A DNA stretch of 64,000 nucleotides from Ornithodoros turicata (lineage: Eukaryota > Arthropoda > Arachnida > Ixodida > Argasidae). Made by a program: the position numbers and the translations under genes. Below, piece by piece: positions 1 through 11,844 of this stretch (position 1 is the first letter of the stretch; each line of letters opens with the position of its first letter). The notes below the pieces were generated by a model. The model was not told the origin of the DNA, did no database searches, and saw only the letters and a program-made list of their open reading frames with translations. The DNA lies in contig NC_088204.1 of NCBI RefSeq assembly GCF_037126465.1, positions 69,067,807-69,131,806 of the forward strand, given 5' to 3'.

Positions 1-698
1 TTCTGACATAATATGGCCGAATGGTCAGTTAAAGTGGATCTTACCGTGGACTATTGTCCAAGAAAAGGCTGTTGTTGGTGGTCAACCATACGCTGCGGGC
101 AATGCTGGATACACGGAATACACAAATAAATAGTTTTACGGGTACAACTGCATTTTTCGAGAGAGACATGCAGGGTGCGGATCGGTAGTTATTGATTACT
201 TATCGGTTGGTTTCTGTTGCTCGCCCCTCAGGGTCAGTGACACCATGGCGTCCACGAGCATGCGAAAATATCTGCGTTACTTGAACAACTTCAAGCATGA
301 ACAATGTGCTCCCGGTACCGCGACGATCACTGAGGCAGAGTGTCTAAGTTGACGGTGTTGAAAGTCTTCGGTGACTTATCGAGCGTAACAACAAGTGTAG
401 CGAGTGTTTCGATGTCCAAACACGCCGTTGTACGTGATACTGTCAAGCTGAAACGAAGACAACGGGACAGTTGACAAGATAAAAATTTGAAGCTTGTAAC
501 GTGTTAGCTAAGAAGTGTCTGCCACCTAAATCAGTACTGTGCATCAACTCCATTATTCGGTACATTTGACCTAATTAAACTGAGAGAAATCTACAAAGTG
601 AGGACAATGTCTTTTATTACTTCAAGTAGAGCGCCCCAGATTTCGGTCACACCGTTTCACTAATAAGTATGCGCTTTTCGGAGGTTAGCCACAAAAAT
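1..698. other. Non-coding flank, nothing recognised
   Basis: No open frame with a recognisable product, RNA gene or clear repeat was seen here. The stretch ends where the inverted-repeat region at 699 begins. Confidence 0.5.
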
Positions 699-1239
699 TT
701 AAAGGAGCATGGAAGTGACCCCAAAAATATTTTTAGTTTTTCGCTACAACGTCTTCTACAACAAATAAAATGAGCTGCTGCGAAAGAACGATGAGCGCAT
801 GTAACCCAGAGAGCACGCGCAAGACTCTGGGGTCGGATTCACAAACGTGATCGTAAGTTACGCTAAGATGCGCTAAGACGTCGTAGCATGCGACGCGCGT
901 ACGACGGCGTCCTAAGCGCGATTCACAAAGCTATCGTAGTGGAGAGGGTACCCGCTTTAACGAGGAAGAGGAAGTTGCTCGCTTCCTGTCACGTGCACCT
1001 CGGAGAGAAACAGCCAAAGGGTGCGAGACTATGTTTTCACTATGGTAACGATGACGAAAATTTGTAATCGCACCAATAAGAGTCGTCCCATTAGAAGAAG
1101 ACGAAGTTGTTCGTCCCCAAATGTTTTGTTACTGCCACTGATCTCGATTGTAAAAGACTGGATCGCGGATAGGGAGCGCGAGCGTGCGGCAACCGGCCGC
1201 CATCTTACTGTACCCAAAACAGTAGTCGCCGCAGCGATC

Positions 1240-1308
1240 ATGGCAACTTCTTGCAATTACGGTCGTACCAACCGTACCGGCAAGGATACAGGGCCGAAAT
1301 TTCTACAG
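1240..1308 (+). CDS. Candidate first coding exon, THAP-like start
   Basis: A CpG-rich stretch from about 950 leads to an ATG at 1240 that opens 23 codons (MATSCNYGRTNRTGKDTGPK then FLQ) ending exactly at a GTGAGT splice donor at 1309. The start resembles the first exon of THAP zinc-finger proteins, which begin with a Cys a few residues in, then Tyr-Gly-Cys. The second Cys is replaced here by Arg, so a functional zinc site is doubtful. A possible acceptor (CTCCTTCACAG) ends at about 2303 and keeps an open frame of about 33 codons. The family assignment is tentative and the segment may be a dispersed repeat carrying an old exon. Confidence 0.25.
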
Positions 1309-1339
1309 GTGAGTAATTCTTTATCAAGGAATAAATAGG

Positions 1340-3083
1340 CGTCCATTCTGTACATTTATTTGACATTCTGAAGTGTTTTTTTTTTTTTTGCGCAAAACCA
1401 GCACTGGGTGCAAGTTGTTTGATCGCTCTTCCGAGGTTCAATCGAACACACTTGCATTTTACCCGGCGGCAAATACAGTTTGAGTGCATAATATGCTGGA
1501 GAGAACATGTTACACTACACTGATAGTGGTGTCATCAATATGTGCGAGCACTCGAGCGCTTTTCTGCATGCATTGCTAGCACGGTACACGGTGTTCTCTA
1601 CGGAAGCAAGTGCACAGTCATTTCTTTGAATCACTTTCGCGCACAAGTTCAGTATTACGACGTAATGAGACCAAGAGAGTCAATCTTTTTCATGTCTTGG
1701 TATTGTTTTGTGCCTTGGTTTGATTTGTGACAAAGAATCCTACGTAACGGTGGTGTGGTGTGAATTATGGATACCGCCTTTGTGTCTGAGCTATGTTGTC
1801 AGCTTTTTGCGATAATAATAATTTGTAGCCTCTCATGTTATTTGTAGCAGTGTGTAAGGTAAAAAGTGGTCTCTCGATACAGGTTCCCTCACGGGGGCTA
1901 CCCAGAGGATCGTCTGTGCAGTGTGATGCGACCGAGCTTGCAGATAAGTATCATATGTTCCACATCCACGGGTTCCTACTTCCTACACGGGGAGGAACCA
2001 CCTCAGTGCACGCACTGTGGTGAGCCTCTCTCAATTTTGCACACACATGGAATGTTCACATCATGGAACACATCACTTCAGAGAGTTTTATATACACCTT
2101 AGGCCCCTTCACCCAGCATTGTGTCTTGGTGATGAAGCTATAATTCTTTTTAAAACAGCGTTTAAACATTGCAATTTTTAAAAGATATCGGGATTGTAAA
2201 CCCTGTTTTAAACTGATGTTTTAAACATGTGTGCAATGCTTTTACTAAACAACATATTTATTTTTAACTAGTTTCATCCTAACCAGTGTTCTCTCCTTCA
2301 CAGCTGCCTCGATATACTCAAGAAATGGGTGCAAAATCTGAGCAGTGCCCACAAACTTCGATCACCCCAGCACCTCCAAAAAATAAAAGCATATATGTCA
2401 CATGAGATCTTTAAAGGTATTCATAGTATATCATACCTTGTATTAACTGTTGTAGATCTAGCCCACCTCTACAGTATACACACTCAGGAATTAATACTTG
2501 TTGTGGAACTGTGATCATTGTTTCAGTTAATAGGCATGTACATATATATGCTATAAGAAGAAAATTATTTCTTGAGAATGCACTACTGCTGATCACATTC
2601 ATGCAGCTGTAGGTTTACCTTCGGCCTCTTGGAACTCTCTGTAGTTGCCTTAGCTGGAGGAGTGTCCTCCAGCATGTCAACTACTTGCAAAAATATTGAC
2701 GTATTTAAGATTATGACACAGTTTGAAGGATTTCAATTCAGGAAATTTGCGGTGGCAGGGCCTGCCAGAGTGAAACCTACTGAATATTTTATGGTGTCGA
2801 AGTGGCGGTTCCTTCAGGATAGGAATATCGTAGATGGGAGCGTGTCCGTCCTGTGTAGTTTTCCCCCTCTTCGTTGCTCCTCACACTCAAGGAGACGTTT
2901 CCGTTTAATCGTATACACCAGCTCGCTTGTCTACTCTACTTATGTTCTTGAACTTAACAAAGTGTTGTTTGCATTAAGCAATTTGTAATACACTGAACAC
3001 ATAGTCAGCAAAACAAAAATTTAAAATTCAGCATGCATGAAAATTAGGTACAACAAATTTACATAGTGTACCTGTACATTGTC
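1340..3083. other. Non-coding stretch
   Basis: AT-rich DNA without a recognisable gene. A 119-codon open frame at 2629-2988 on the plus strand matches no family I know and has no supporting start context or splice signals. Confidence 0.45.
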
Positions 3084-3178
3084 ATTCCTGAGATATATAT
3101 TGTGATTGCAGGGAGGTCACAAAACAATAAACGTATTGTTTTGTCACCTCCTTGCACATTCATTATATCTTGAAATGC
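3084..3178. repeat. Long near-perfect hairpin
   Basis: The core arms at 3112-3129 and 3134-3151 pair over 18 bp with one mismatch around a 4-base loop. Weaker pairing continues outward to about 3084 and 3178, giving an imperfect stem of about 45 bp. The fold is the size of a microRNA precursor but could equally be a very short palindromic MITE. Confidence 0.6.
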
Positions 3179-3230
3179 ATATATGCAAGAATAAATGTTG
3201 AACTTGAAAAATATATATTCTCTTTATTCA

Positions 3231-3432
3231 TACACTCTTAAAAATGAACTTCACCGCATAGCACGCTCCTAGCCAACCATAACCTCGAATGATATCGTTA
3301 TCTGCCCTGATTTGTTCAAAACGGTAGGCGTACGCCTTTTTTGTGACAATTATGAACAGCATAAGTGTCAGCATAAGTGAACAGCAAAAGGCGTACGCCT
3401 CCCGTGCGGTGAAGTTCATTTTCAAGAGTGTA
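3231..3432. mobile_element. MITE with about 28-bp terminal inverted repeats
   Basis: The left end starts TACACTCTTAAAAATGAACT and the right end is its inverse (ending TTCAAGAGTGTA), with one or two mismatches. TA occurs at both ends, as in Tc1/mariner-type insertions. A second inner inverted pair (GGCGTACGCCTTTT / AAAAGGCGTACGCC) makes the element a double hairpin. At about 200 bp without coding capacity it fits a non-autonomous element moved by a mariner-type transposase elsewhere in the genome. Confidence 0.8.
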
Positions 3433-5150
3433 GAGCATAACGTCACTTATCTTCTTTACAAAAGCATATCGTGTTACACCTTTGTCACGCAGAACGCACA
3501 ACCAAGAAAGCCATCTTCCACTAAACATCACGTTTGACATGATTCAGTTGGTATCATTTCATAGACAGGGTACACCAGGGTTCCAGTTTCAAGCTCCAAA
3601 TCGTCATGTTGCAGTTTGGAAACCGTACATTCGTTGTGCAAGTGAGCCCTCGCGCATTAAAATGTAAGATGCGAGTCACTGTTAATGCAAAGTGATTCCT
3701 ATGAGAGAGACTGACGTTGAAGAAAAGCGTGCAAACTGCGGAAAGTGTCATAGAGAAGATCTTCAGAAATCGTGCCTGGTTTCACGGCAATGCTACCACA
3801 CTCCCTTTTAGATGACTATGATAATTATTGGAGTTTCAGATGTGCAGCTGCATTTTTTTGCAACTTGCTCCACATAACAAGCATGACAAAGTCAGCAGTG
3901 GATGGCAGGCCCCCGTCCCTACGCAGCTTTGTTCACGCTGCAGTTCTACTCAGCAAAAGCATGTGAGTACGCGAGAAGGACATTCAATTTCACCTGCAAA
4001 TAATCAGAGCAAATGAAGGAAGAAAAAAACAAAAAAGAAGTGCTGTACTTGAAAAGGAGATAAGTCTTGTGTCTCAAGGAGGTGTTACCACTTACTAAGT
4101 AACTTATTACTTAGTAGTTACTTACTTACTTGTAAGTTTACGTACATCGATACCTCGATTAACTGGCCTAAGCGTGATCTAATTGCGTGAAGTAATTGTT
4201 TGGGATGCTTCGGTGTCTTCATATTTGCGAGGCATTACGTCGAAGACACCACTGTCGTTCACTAAAAGACCCTTTCTTGCTTGATATAAATCACACTAAT
4301 CGCATACGCCTGTCTAAAACAACGGCTGTGCTTCTACGGGGCGATTTCTTTCTACCATGAGGGTATATCCTTTCTGGGACCGTTCTTTGTGGAACAATTT
4401 TTGTCTAGAACGCAGCACGGGAGATTATTACATGGTTGTTGTTAATCCCACATCGTTTCTTATTGAAATATTGGCTGGGAAACGTGCTGTAGTACAATCC
4501 CCAGCGCTGCACTACAGTGACGGTCTAGTTTCGGAATGCAAAACATAACGTAATTAAGAATCGAACGCCAGGACACCTGTGAAACACTGTTAGGATACAT
4601 CAGTATACTGGCAGCTTACAAAATTGTGTGACGACAAACAACGATCAACGCCTACAGCGCAATAAATACTCACAATCTCTGTTGCCTCACATTGTTTTCT
4701 ATGGGCACACACAGCGCTTTAGGGCCTCCAACATGGCGGCCCGAATGCGCGATCCAGCGTTACTGCACGTGCGGTAGCCATAATGGATGCCATGCAATCA
4801 CAGGCGAAACGCGTTCGATGACACAGCAAATATATTCCAAGTATGTTCGTCTCGGCGAGGGGGTGGGTGAGGGTGTTTTGTAAGCGGTGTTTGGCACTCA
4901 GTTTTGCAGCTTTTATGGCTTCTTTTGCCTTTCTTGCAGACAATTTGGAGGGGTGTTGGGGGAGTCTTAGTGGGGTGTAGGGGATGCTTGAAAAATCCCT
5001 GCGACCCGATTTTACGGACCCCAAAGTTGAAGCATTTGTTGAAGGTTACCAAGCAAAAAAGTGCCTCAATGTCACTTCGGGGATGGTCTCGAAGGTTCTG
5101 TGGCAAAGTGCAATGCGCTGGCGCGTATTACGGAGTCTTTGTTTGCCGTC
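3433..5150. other. Non-coding, repeat-like
   Basis: No recognisable gene. The part from about 4690 is CpG-rich, starts with a CCAACATGGCGGCC block typical of metazoan promoter regions, and merges with the right arm of the 699-5714 inverted repeat. Confidence 0.4.
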
Positions 5151-5843
5151 TCCAAATCCACCGCTGCCAAATAACGCCGCCATCTTTCTTCGTAAGACTG
5201 CTCGGGAGCTCTCACACGATTCCGCCGTAAGCTGCGAAGATTTTGCGACGCGCGCCCTTCGTGAATCTACACTTCGTCGTAACTTTCCCGTACGACGGGG
5301 TTACGACAGATTCCGTCGCACGAGCTCTTTGTGAATCCGACCCCTGTTCCGCACAGCTTTAAAGAACGCTCTCCACATCCGAAGAGCGCCGAAGCGTAGC
5401 CGAAGACGGCGTGACGTATCACGGGCTACAGCACGTGACCAGTGACGTTCAACGGCACAACTGAAACATGTATAAGCGGCGCGCGAGCCGAGATGAAAAA
5501 ACAAAGAAAAAAGGCACCGAGCAGCTTCTACGTCACGCGGGGCTCGTGTCTCTCTCACGCGACTGCCGTTCTTCGGCTGTCTTTTGTAAATTGTATTGCG
5601 CAGTGACATTACGCCGCTGATCGGAAATATTTTGCATAGTGACTCCTTGTGGACAGCTTCACAGATGAAGCAGTGTTTCGAGTCATGTTAAATGTCACTT
5701 CCATGCTCCTTTAAGACTGCAGCTGACAATCGCCGCTCATCCGGCGTGCTGATTTTTCAGCTTCCAGCATGATAAGGCGAAAATAGCCTGCTGGTTGCCG
5801 CCAAGAGATAAGCTTGTGAAGGTGAAAAAGGTGATAGCACTGT

Positions 5844-6006
5844 CCCAAGCAGCACAATGTACTGAATGTTGAGTGCAATAGGGGTGAACGGGTAGGTGCA
5901 AGGCCTTGAACAGACTCGTGAAACTAAAGAACTTGATAAGACGTGATAAGACACATACCGTCCACCCCTATTGCACTTGACTTTCAGTACATTGTGCTGC
6001 TTGGGG
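5844..6006. mobile_element. Palindromic MITE / foldback element
   Basis: Arms at 5844-5890 and 5959-6006 are inverted copies of each other over about 47 bp (outer word CCCAAGCAGCACAATGTACT against its inverse ending GTGCTGCTTGGGG). They are separated by a loop of about 65 bp. No coding capacity. A clear target duplication was not found. Confidence 0.7.
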
Positions 6007-6651
6007 TGTTCTAGCTGCGGGCTCCTCTCTCCCCTTCGCGCGAAGCCGGCAGCTGCCATGATAGAAAATCTGAAAGCGCATTGCTGAGAGGCGTGAGGTT
6101 TCAGGTGTGGAACATTGATAGTAAAAGAGTTGAAAGGCCTTGAAAAATGTTCCTAAATCTGACAATTTATCCAGCGGAAATAAATAATTCGGCTGATAAT
6201 AGCTTATGCACACCAGCGGTCTGGGTCGCAAATAAAACTTGGCGTCATGCAACCAGGTTACAACTTTTACCTCAAGCATTCTTTTCTTTTCTAGAAAATG
6301 CTAAGTTACAACTAGTATACGGGCGTCCTCATCACCGACAGGAATGAAACTAGTTTTAAGTTATGTTAAGTTAATGCATCCTATTAACACAGACAACTGT
6401 CCGGCAGTACGTACGCCCTTCAACGCACAGCGTTCTACACAGCATTCTGCATAACAGACATGGCGTGAACTTCACAGGGAGGGTCATGAAAAGTCAGGTT
6501 GCAAACTCCTCCGCCTGTACTTTCTGCTCGAGAATTCGTTATATGATATTTATTAATGCTAACATGTCGGCAGCCTGACCTAGTCCATGACGCTTCTTAG
6601 TAAGTGAACCTCGTAAAGCGCCTCCTATTTTAACCTCTCGTTTTCGCACTA

Positions 6652-6935
6652 CGGCGACCTTGGTGGCTTGGTTAGTAGCGTGTCGGCCTTCCAATCCCAA
6701 GGTCGCTGGTTCGAACCCAGACGAGGAGGCGAGCGATTCGGTGGCGGGTACGGATTGTATTCGCACGCCGTCCCCGGGAGGGACGTCAAGCCGTGTGCCC
6801 GGTGTGTGAGGTTTCACGCACGTTAAAGAACCCTCGGGTGGGCAAAATTAATCCACAGACCGAGCACTATGGCGTCGCTCATGATCTCAGTTCTCTCGCG
6901 ACGTAAACCTGGAATTATTTTTATTAATAATTTTT
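6652..6935 (+). mobile_element. tRNA-derived SINE (tick Ruka-like)
   Basis: The 5' part keeps an RNA polymerase III internal promoter: an A-box-like TGGCTTGGTTAGTAGCGTG at about 6664 and a perfect B box GGTTCGAACCC at 6708-6718. It is followed by a tRNA-unrelated body containing CACGCACGTTAAAGAACCCT and by a 3' tail ending in ATTATTTTTATTAATAAT-type simple sequence. As I recall it, this body and tail are characteristic of tRNA-derived SINEs abundant in ixodid ticks. It supports the host assignment but is not a functional tRNA gene. Confidence 0.75.
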
Positions 6936-8866
6936 TTACACTACTTTCGTGGCACCTTGAAAAAGTAACCTCGGGAAAGCGCTTCTTAAAACGATCATCT
7001 ATACACTATGAACGCATGTATGCACCAAGCTTCATCGTCTTCTTCGCTTCTTCTTCGGCACCCGCTTCCGTTGTATCCAGTAATACACACATACAAAAAT
7101 AAAGAAATAAATAGTGATACTATTTTTAAATATTTATTTATAAATAAAGCAGCAGTAACATTTTTACTTGAACCGCTGCGACAAGCAGTCGGTATCAAAT
7201 GTCTGTTTTCTTTTCTTTCTTTTTTTTTTTCCTGCCTTCTATTTTAGGGAGGTAGGCGGAAAGCCGGCCAGTTTTCGCGCGGTGGTCATTCGCGAACAGC
7301 GCCGACGAATGTCAATGACCGTGTGGTAACGACCGTGAGGGCTCCAAAGGTTGTGCCATTAGTGCACGGAACATAATACTGTGAAGATATGTGCCAGTCA
7401 GTCGTATGTTGTGATACTGTCGTTCAAGGGGATCGTTTTGGCCTTGACCGAATCACCACCTTTTACAGTTCTCAGTAATTTAGAAAAAACATTAGAAAGC
7501 ATGTAATAGTAAATTAGGCAACTAGTGTTTCTTTGCGCTGATTACCTGTAGTGAAGGTGTTCGATGTTGCTTTGCGCGAAATATATTTGTTACAGTGTTA
7601 ACATTACTTTTTCGGAATAGTTGTGGGCAAATCCGGGTGTGCCCGCAATTTTCACCGCGGGTGCAGATTCTGGTGTAGATTTGAACACCCGCGTACACCT
7701 CAAGTTATTACCGCTACCCCTTCTGGTGTGGTGTGCTAGCGAAACATCGCGAACTTGTTCCCCGTTAGACCACAACTCTAAATAATCGTGAGCCGCCAAG
7801 CAGTTTAGTGTGTGACATTCCGCTCCAACGCACTGCGACATCCAAGTTTTGTTGTGGTACGTTTGTTTACCTCAAGTCGGCGGGCTGCGCCCTTTTTTGA
7901 CAAATTCCAGAATTCCTGCAATTCGAAATCACAAGGAGCCAAGCCTTCAGTCACGCGAGCAAATATGTCCAGGCCGCAGACGCGCCATGTGCTTTCATTC
8001 GATACGACGGCAATTCTGTTTTCTGGACGTATCTTCCGTTCCCACAATTAACCACCAACACCACGACGCCGTACACGTCTCTTCGAGCAGATAAAATGCC
8101 ACAACGGGAACTAGCAGCTTTCATATCCACTGCATATTATCCGGTCATTATCATCGTTGACAGGTGACCTAGCAAATGCATTCATGGGCTGCGTGACATC
8201 AACAAAGCACGCTGGTGCAGACCTGTGTCCGGTTTGGCTGTCGTGGTTCCACCGGGTTTTTCGGGGTCTGCGCCTGACATGAAGGCGTACGCCGGCAATG
8301 TGCCCTACGAAGTCGGTTGACCAACCAATATTCACAGGAGCAACATGTCGTCAAGCGCCCCATCATACCCGACATCCCGATTTCCCCTCCACCACTCGCA
8401 GATGCGCAAACATTGCTTGTGAGTGTGGGGCACTCAGAATGTGTGTAGACACACGAGTGACGTATAGGCCAGCATGCTTCCCATTTAGTGGTACTCTGTG
8501 TATACGCCCGGAATGGGCACGATCAACTTGAGTCCTAACTGTGGCCTTAAAACATACTCACTGACATTAGTTTGGGCATACAAATACGCACGATTCCCAT
8601 TTTTGTGTGAAAACGTCGCTCAGACGAAACGTCCCCACGGAGGCACTTACGCGAGCGGAATGCCGACAGCTTTCATTGCTACTATCAGTCTATCCTAAGG
8701 CCTAGTTACCCTGCACAGCCTGGGAGTGTATAGGTGAAGCCAAATCAAGTTCATGTCACAGATTGTTGGTCATGCGAGCACTCACGCCGAAGTTTGAGAC
8801 ACCCCTATGCGCCCTACGTTCAAGTGACGGGGATGACATTTTTTCTACTCGTTCTCTACATACCGG
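6936..8866. other. Non-coding stretch
   Basis: No recognisable gene. AT-rich at 7080-7160 and with a pyrimidine tract at about 7205-7235. Open frames of 60-90 codons here look random. Confidence 0.45.
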
Positions 8867-9752
8867 ACTGTAACTCTGTGGCATAGCCCGATACCTACTG
8901 CGGCCCGTTCGCTTGAGAAAAAATCGCAAAAACGCCGCAAAGCGCGTTTTTGCGTGAATTTTGTAGGCTTCCTGCCGCGTAAGTGGGCATTAGACCTAAG
9001 TGATTTTTACCCTGAAAGATAGCCCATTAGGTGCTCTCTCTAACGGTATGCTGTTAAAGATTGTGAATGATAAAGATAAGGCGGTATGAGGGAGCAAACC
9101 GGGATCACCCTCGAAAAATACGCGGATCGATTTCTCGAAACCCCCACGCTTTGTTTTCTAAAAAAAATATAATTCATTCATCATTCTATTGCCTTTCAAG
9201 CGGTATAAATTTTGTAGGGACTAAAAACGTTTGACAACCATATCATAGCGGAGCGAAGAGGCGACACATGGTACGCAGTGACATCTCACAGGCGTACGGC
9301 TGGATTAATACACCACAGGCGTGCTCTAGCATCTGTATATCCACTTTACCATTTATTTCCTGCGTTCCCACATGCAAGCGAATAATTCCAAACTATTTCT
9401 TGTACCACCGGGCGTATCCCCATTTCCGCAGTCACGAAATATCATGTTAAGAGGACACAGGTTGACAGACAGCTACTTAGTATTTATTCTTTACATGCAG
9501 TTTACTCTCTGTTCCGCGTACAAAATGTATTTCACATGACACGTAAAAGGTGGCACTGGACATCACGAGGCTCGTGCGTCTGTGATTTCACGAGGCACAA
9601 GATCACAAAATTGAAGTAGATGAACTGCATGTATCACGAACCAGCGAGTCTAGACTACGGAATGTTCGGATCCTGATATTTTTTTCGAGAAATCGATCCG
9701 TGAAATCGGCGTATTTTTCAACGGTGATCGCGGTTTGCTCCCTCATATCTAC

Positions 9753-11189
9753 TCATATATACTCACACTTGCAGTGTACGTAGATTTTTGCAAGGCCTTC
9801 GATACCTTATGCCATGGCATTCTTCTGTACAAATAGGACCACTATGGACTCAGGGGCGCTTGTCAATCTCTTATAACATCATATCTTTTGAACCGGACAC
9901 AGTCAGTAATCATTGGTGGCCACTTGTCTCTCCCACTGCAATTAATTTCCGGTGTACCACAAGGTAGTATTCTAGGCCCTCTACTATTTAACGTTTACAT
10001 CAACGATATAACGACTATTAGCATAGAACCAACATATGTTATTTATGCTGATGACACAACTCTGCTCCTCAGCTCCACGGACGCAGATGAACTGATCTCT
10101 GTACCTAACTCAGTTTTAAATAACCTTGCTAACTCGACAACCGCAAACAAGTTAACTACAAATTGCTCAAAGACTAAGGCAGTTCTGTTTCATCCCAAAA
10201 ATAAAAACGTGAATACGACCATAGAGCTGACGCTATGTGGCACGGTCATTGCCATTGTCCCATCGTTCAAAACGCTGGGAGTTCATTCCTCAGAAAATAT
10301 GACATGGAACGCACATGTCGATTATCTCACGTCACAGTTATCAAAAATCATTGGTATTGTCGCAAGAACTCGCTCGTTCCTGCCGACTGACATTAAAAAG
10401 CAAATATACTAAGCCTTATTTCACTCACATCTTACACATTGCGTACTAGTCTGGGGAACCACAACTAAAAGTAACCTAGGAAAGATTTTACTTTTGCAAA
10501 AGAAAATAGTTCGCAATATCATGAACATACCGTACATATACACACAACTGAAGGTGTTTTTGAGGAACTTGGTATAATCAAAGCGCACAATGTTTTCCCT
10601 TACATGTTACTTTGCGCACACAAATATAGAAATGACATATCCAAGAAGTTCCTCGAAACACCATCAGAGATCCAGCAAAACTGTTCTAGTGGCCTGATCT
10701 GCCCCCGTGATGCTAATCAATGGAAAGTCCCCTTTTGCCGTACAAACTACAGCAAGCAAACACTCCGTTTCAATCTGCCATCTGTTCTCAACACATACTT
10801 AAATATTGCACATGATCAGAACGCAACAACAAACACACTAAACAAAAGCTATTTTCGAACCTTCTTCGTCAATCATTAGTGCACTGATACGGTTAATTCT
10901 CTTCTTTATTATTTCACATTTTGTGTCAGCCACTAAAGGTTTTTAAGTACCTGCAAGTAGCACATTCTATTGTGGTTTAGTATTGTACAAGGACGTTTGT
11001 GGGTTTTTAATTATTTCAAGTGTTGGTAGTTTGTTGAACAATGTCTGTATAAACACATGCTGCTGGTGCTGAAATTAGGGCGTCGGGGCCTTGCCAAGTT
11101 GCTTAAGCAACTTTTTGCCCAGCCGCGTTCCATGTACATAATAGTTCATGGTAAATAAATTTCAATTCTATTCAATTCAATTCAATATC
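9753..11189 (+). mobile_element. 5'-truncated LINE (non-LTR retrotransposon)
   Basis: A 5'-truncated element starting within reverse transcriptase and ending with a short 3' tail of ATTCA-type pentamers after AATAAA (11152-11189). It sits inside the right arm of the older foldback element. The flanking ATAT at both junctions is a plausible but short target duplication. 5' truncation and a short repeat tail are typical of LINE insertions. Confidence 0.75.
9773..10879 (+). pseudogene. LINE reverse transcriptase, C-terminal part (broken)
   Basis: Encodes the palm part of a non-LTR reverse transcriptase: motif A (VYVDFCKAFDTLCH) at about 9776, then a frame break, then SGVPQGSILGPLLFNVYIND and the catalytic YADD box at about 10045. 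Thumb-region sequence runs to 10412, where a TAA interrupts the frame. Homology continues in other frames (CVLVWGTTTKSNLGK) to about 10879. The N-terminal endonuclease and fingers are missing through 5' truncation. The motif spacing fits CR1/Jockey-type LINEs. It is certainly not functional. Confidence 0.8.
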
Positions 11190-11406
11190 GCCTTAGCTTT
11201 ATGATTCACAATCATTAACAGCATACCGTTAGAAACAGCACTTAATGGGCTATCTTTTAGAATAAAAATCACTTCGGTCTAATGTCGACTTCCCCGACAG
11301 GAAGGCTACAAAATTAACGCAAAAATGCGCTTTACGGCGTTTTTGCGATTTTTTTCTCAAGCGAACGGGCTGCAGTAGGTATCGGGCTATGCCACAGAGT
11401 CCCAGT

Positions 11407-11733
11407 AAAAACTTTTAAATTTTAAAATAGCGCTAGATCTGACTCAACGCAATACTTGTCGTAGATTTTCTATGTAAAACTCGGGTTGTAGAAAAAAAAT
11501 AACTAAATAGAAAGGGAGCAGACAGAAAGAAATAATTTATTTGAAAATCAACGACACCATCTTGAAAAAATCACTCCGGTGCGGGCGATACGCCTTATTC
11601 ATAAGTGCTGCCATCTCGTGGCGGCGGCTGGCGGCGGCGCCATGTTTGAGTATTCGGGCGGTCGCGCTATATGCGATTTCCTGTAACGGGACCAGCTGGA
11701 AAGTCGAGAAACTTGCGATTCAAGCTTTTTAGC
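11407..11733. promoter_or_regulatory. CpG-rich promoter-like region
   Basis: Contains GGCGGCGGCTGGCGGCGGCGCCATG at about 11620-11644 (quoted in part as GGCGGCGGCG) and a YY1-like GCGCCATGTTTGAGTAT, directly upstream of the ATG-donor exon at 11734. No TATA box was seen. Confidence 0.3.
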
Positions 11734-11844
11734 ATGGCAGGCGAGCAGGAAGAATGCACAACCGAGCTCACGAAGCTAACGTTATACGAACGTTTCTTTC
11801 GGAGAACTTCGTTATTGTCTTCCACAACGCGCAAACAACATCGG
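11734..11844 (+). CDS. Candidate first coding exon, unknown protein
   Basis: An ATG in good context (AGCATGG) opens 37 codons rich in Glu, Thr and Arg and ends at a consensus splice donor (TCGG then GTAAGC) in phase 0. It lies directly after a CpG-rich promoter-like block, which is why I keep it. No downstream exon could be linked to it and no family is recognised, so a chance coincidence remains possible. Confidence 0.3.

Larger units (their letters stand above)
699..5714. repeat. Region bounded by two nested inverted-repeat pairs
   Basis: The 21-bp word TTAAAGGAGCATGGAAGTGAC at 699-719 recurs as its exact reverse complement at 5694-5714. Inside it, a 17-bp word at 829-845 beginning GGGGTCGGATTC recurs inverted at 5328-5344. 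Around both inner words the sequence is CpG-rich and repeats ATTCACAAA / TTTGTGAAT blocks. The two arms differ in length (about 130 versus 350 bp between outer and inner words), so this is either an old foldback-type element of about 5 kb or two copies of one dispersed tick repeat in opposite orientation. No target duplication was found and no transposase is visible inside. Confidence 0.4.
8867..11406. mobile_element. Foldback element with about 270-bp arms, split by a LINE
   Basis: The left arm 8867-9145 is the imperfect inverse of two pieces on the right: 11406 back to about 11190, then 9750 back to about 9685. A GCCCGATACCTACTGC / GCAGTAGGTATCGGGC pair marks the outer part and GGAGCAAACC / GGTTTGCTCC the inner part. 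The arms enclose about 540 bp of unrelated DNA (9146-9684). The right arm is interrupted exactly by the LINE fragment 9753-11189, so the foldback element was there first. No transposase is encoded. Confidence 0.7.

Noticed and set aside
1029..1256. 75-codon minus-strand frame opposite the candidate exon at 1240
   Set aside because: No clear family evidence and no splice or promoter support; treated as a shadow or repeat-derived frame.
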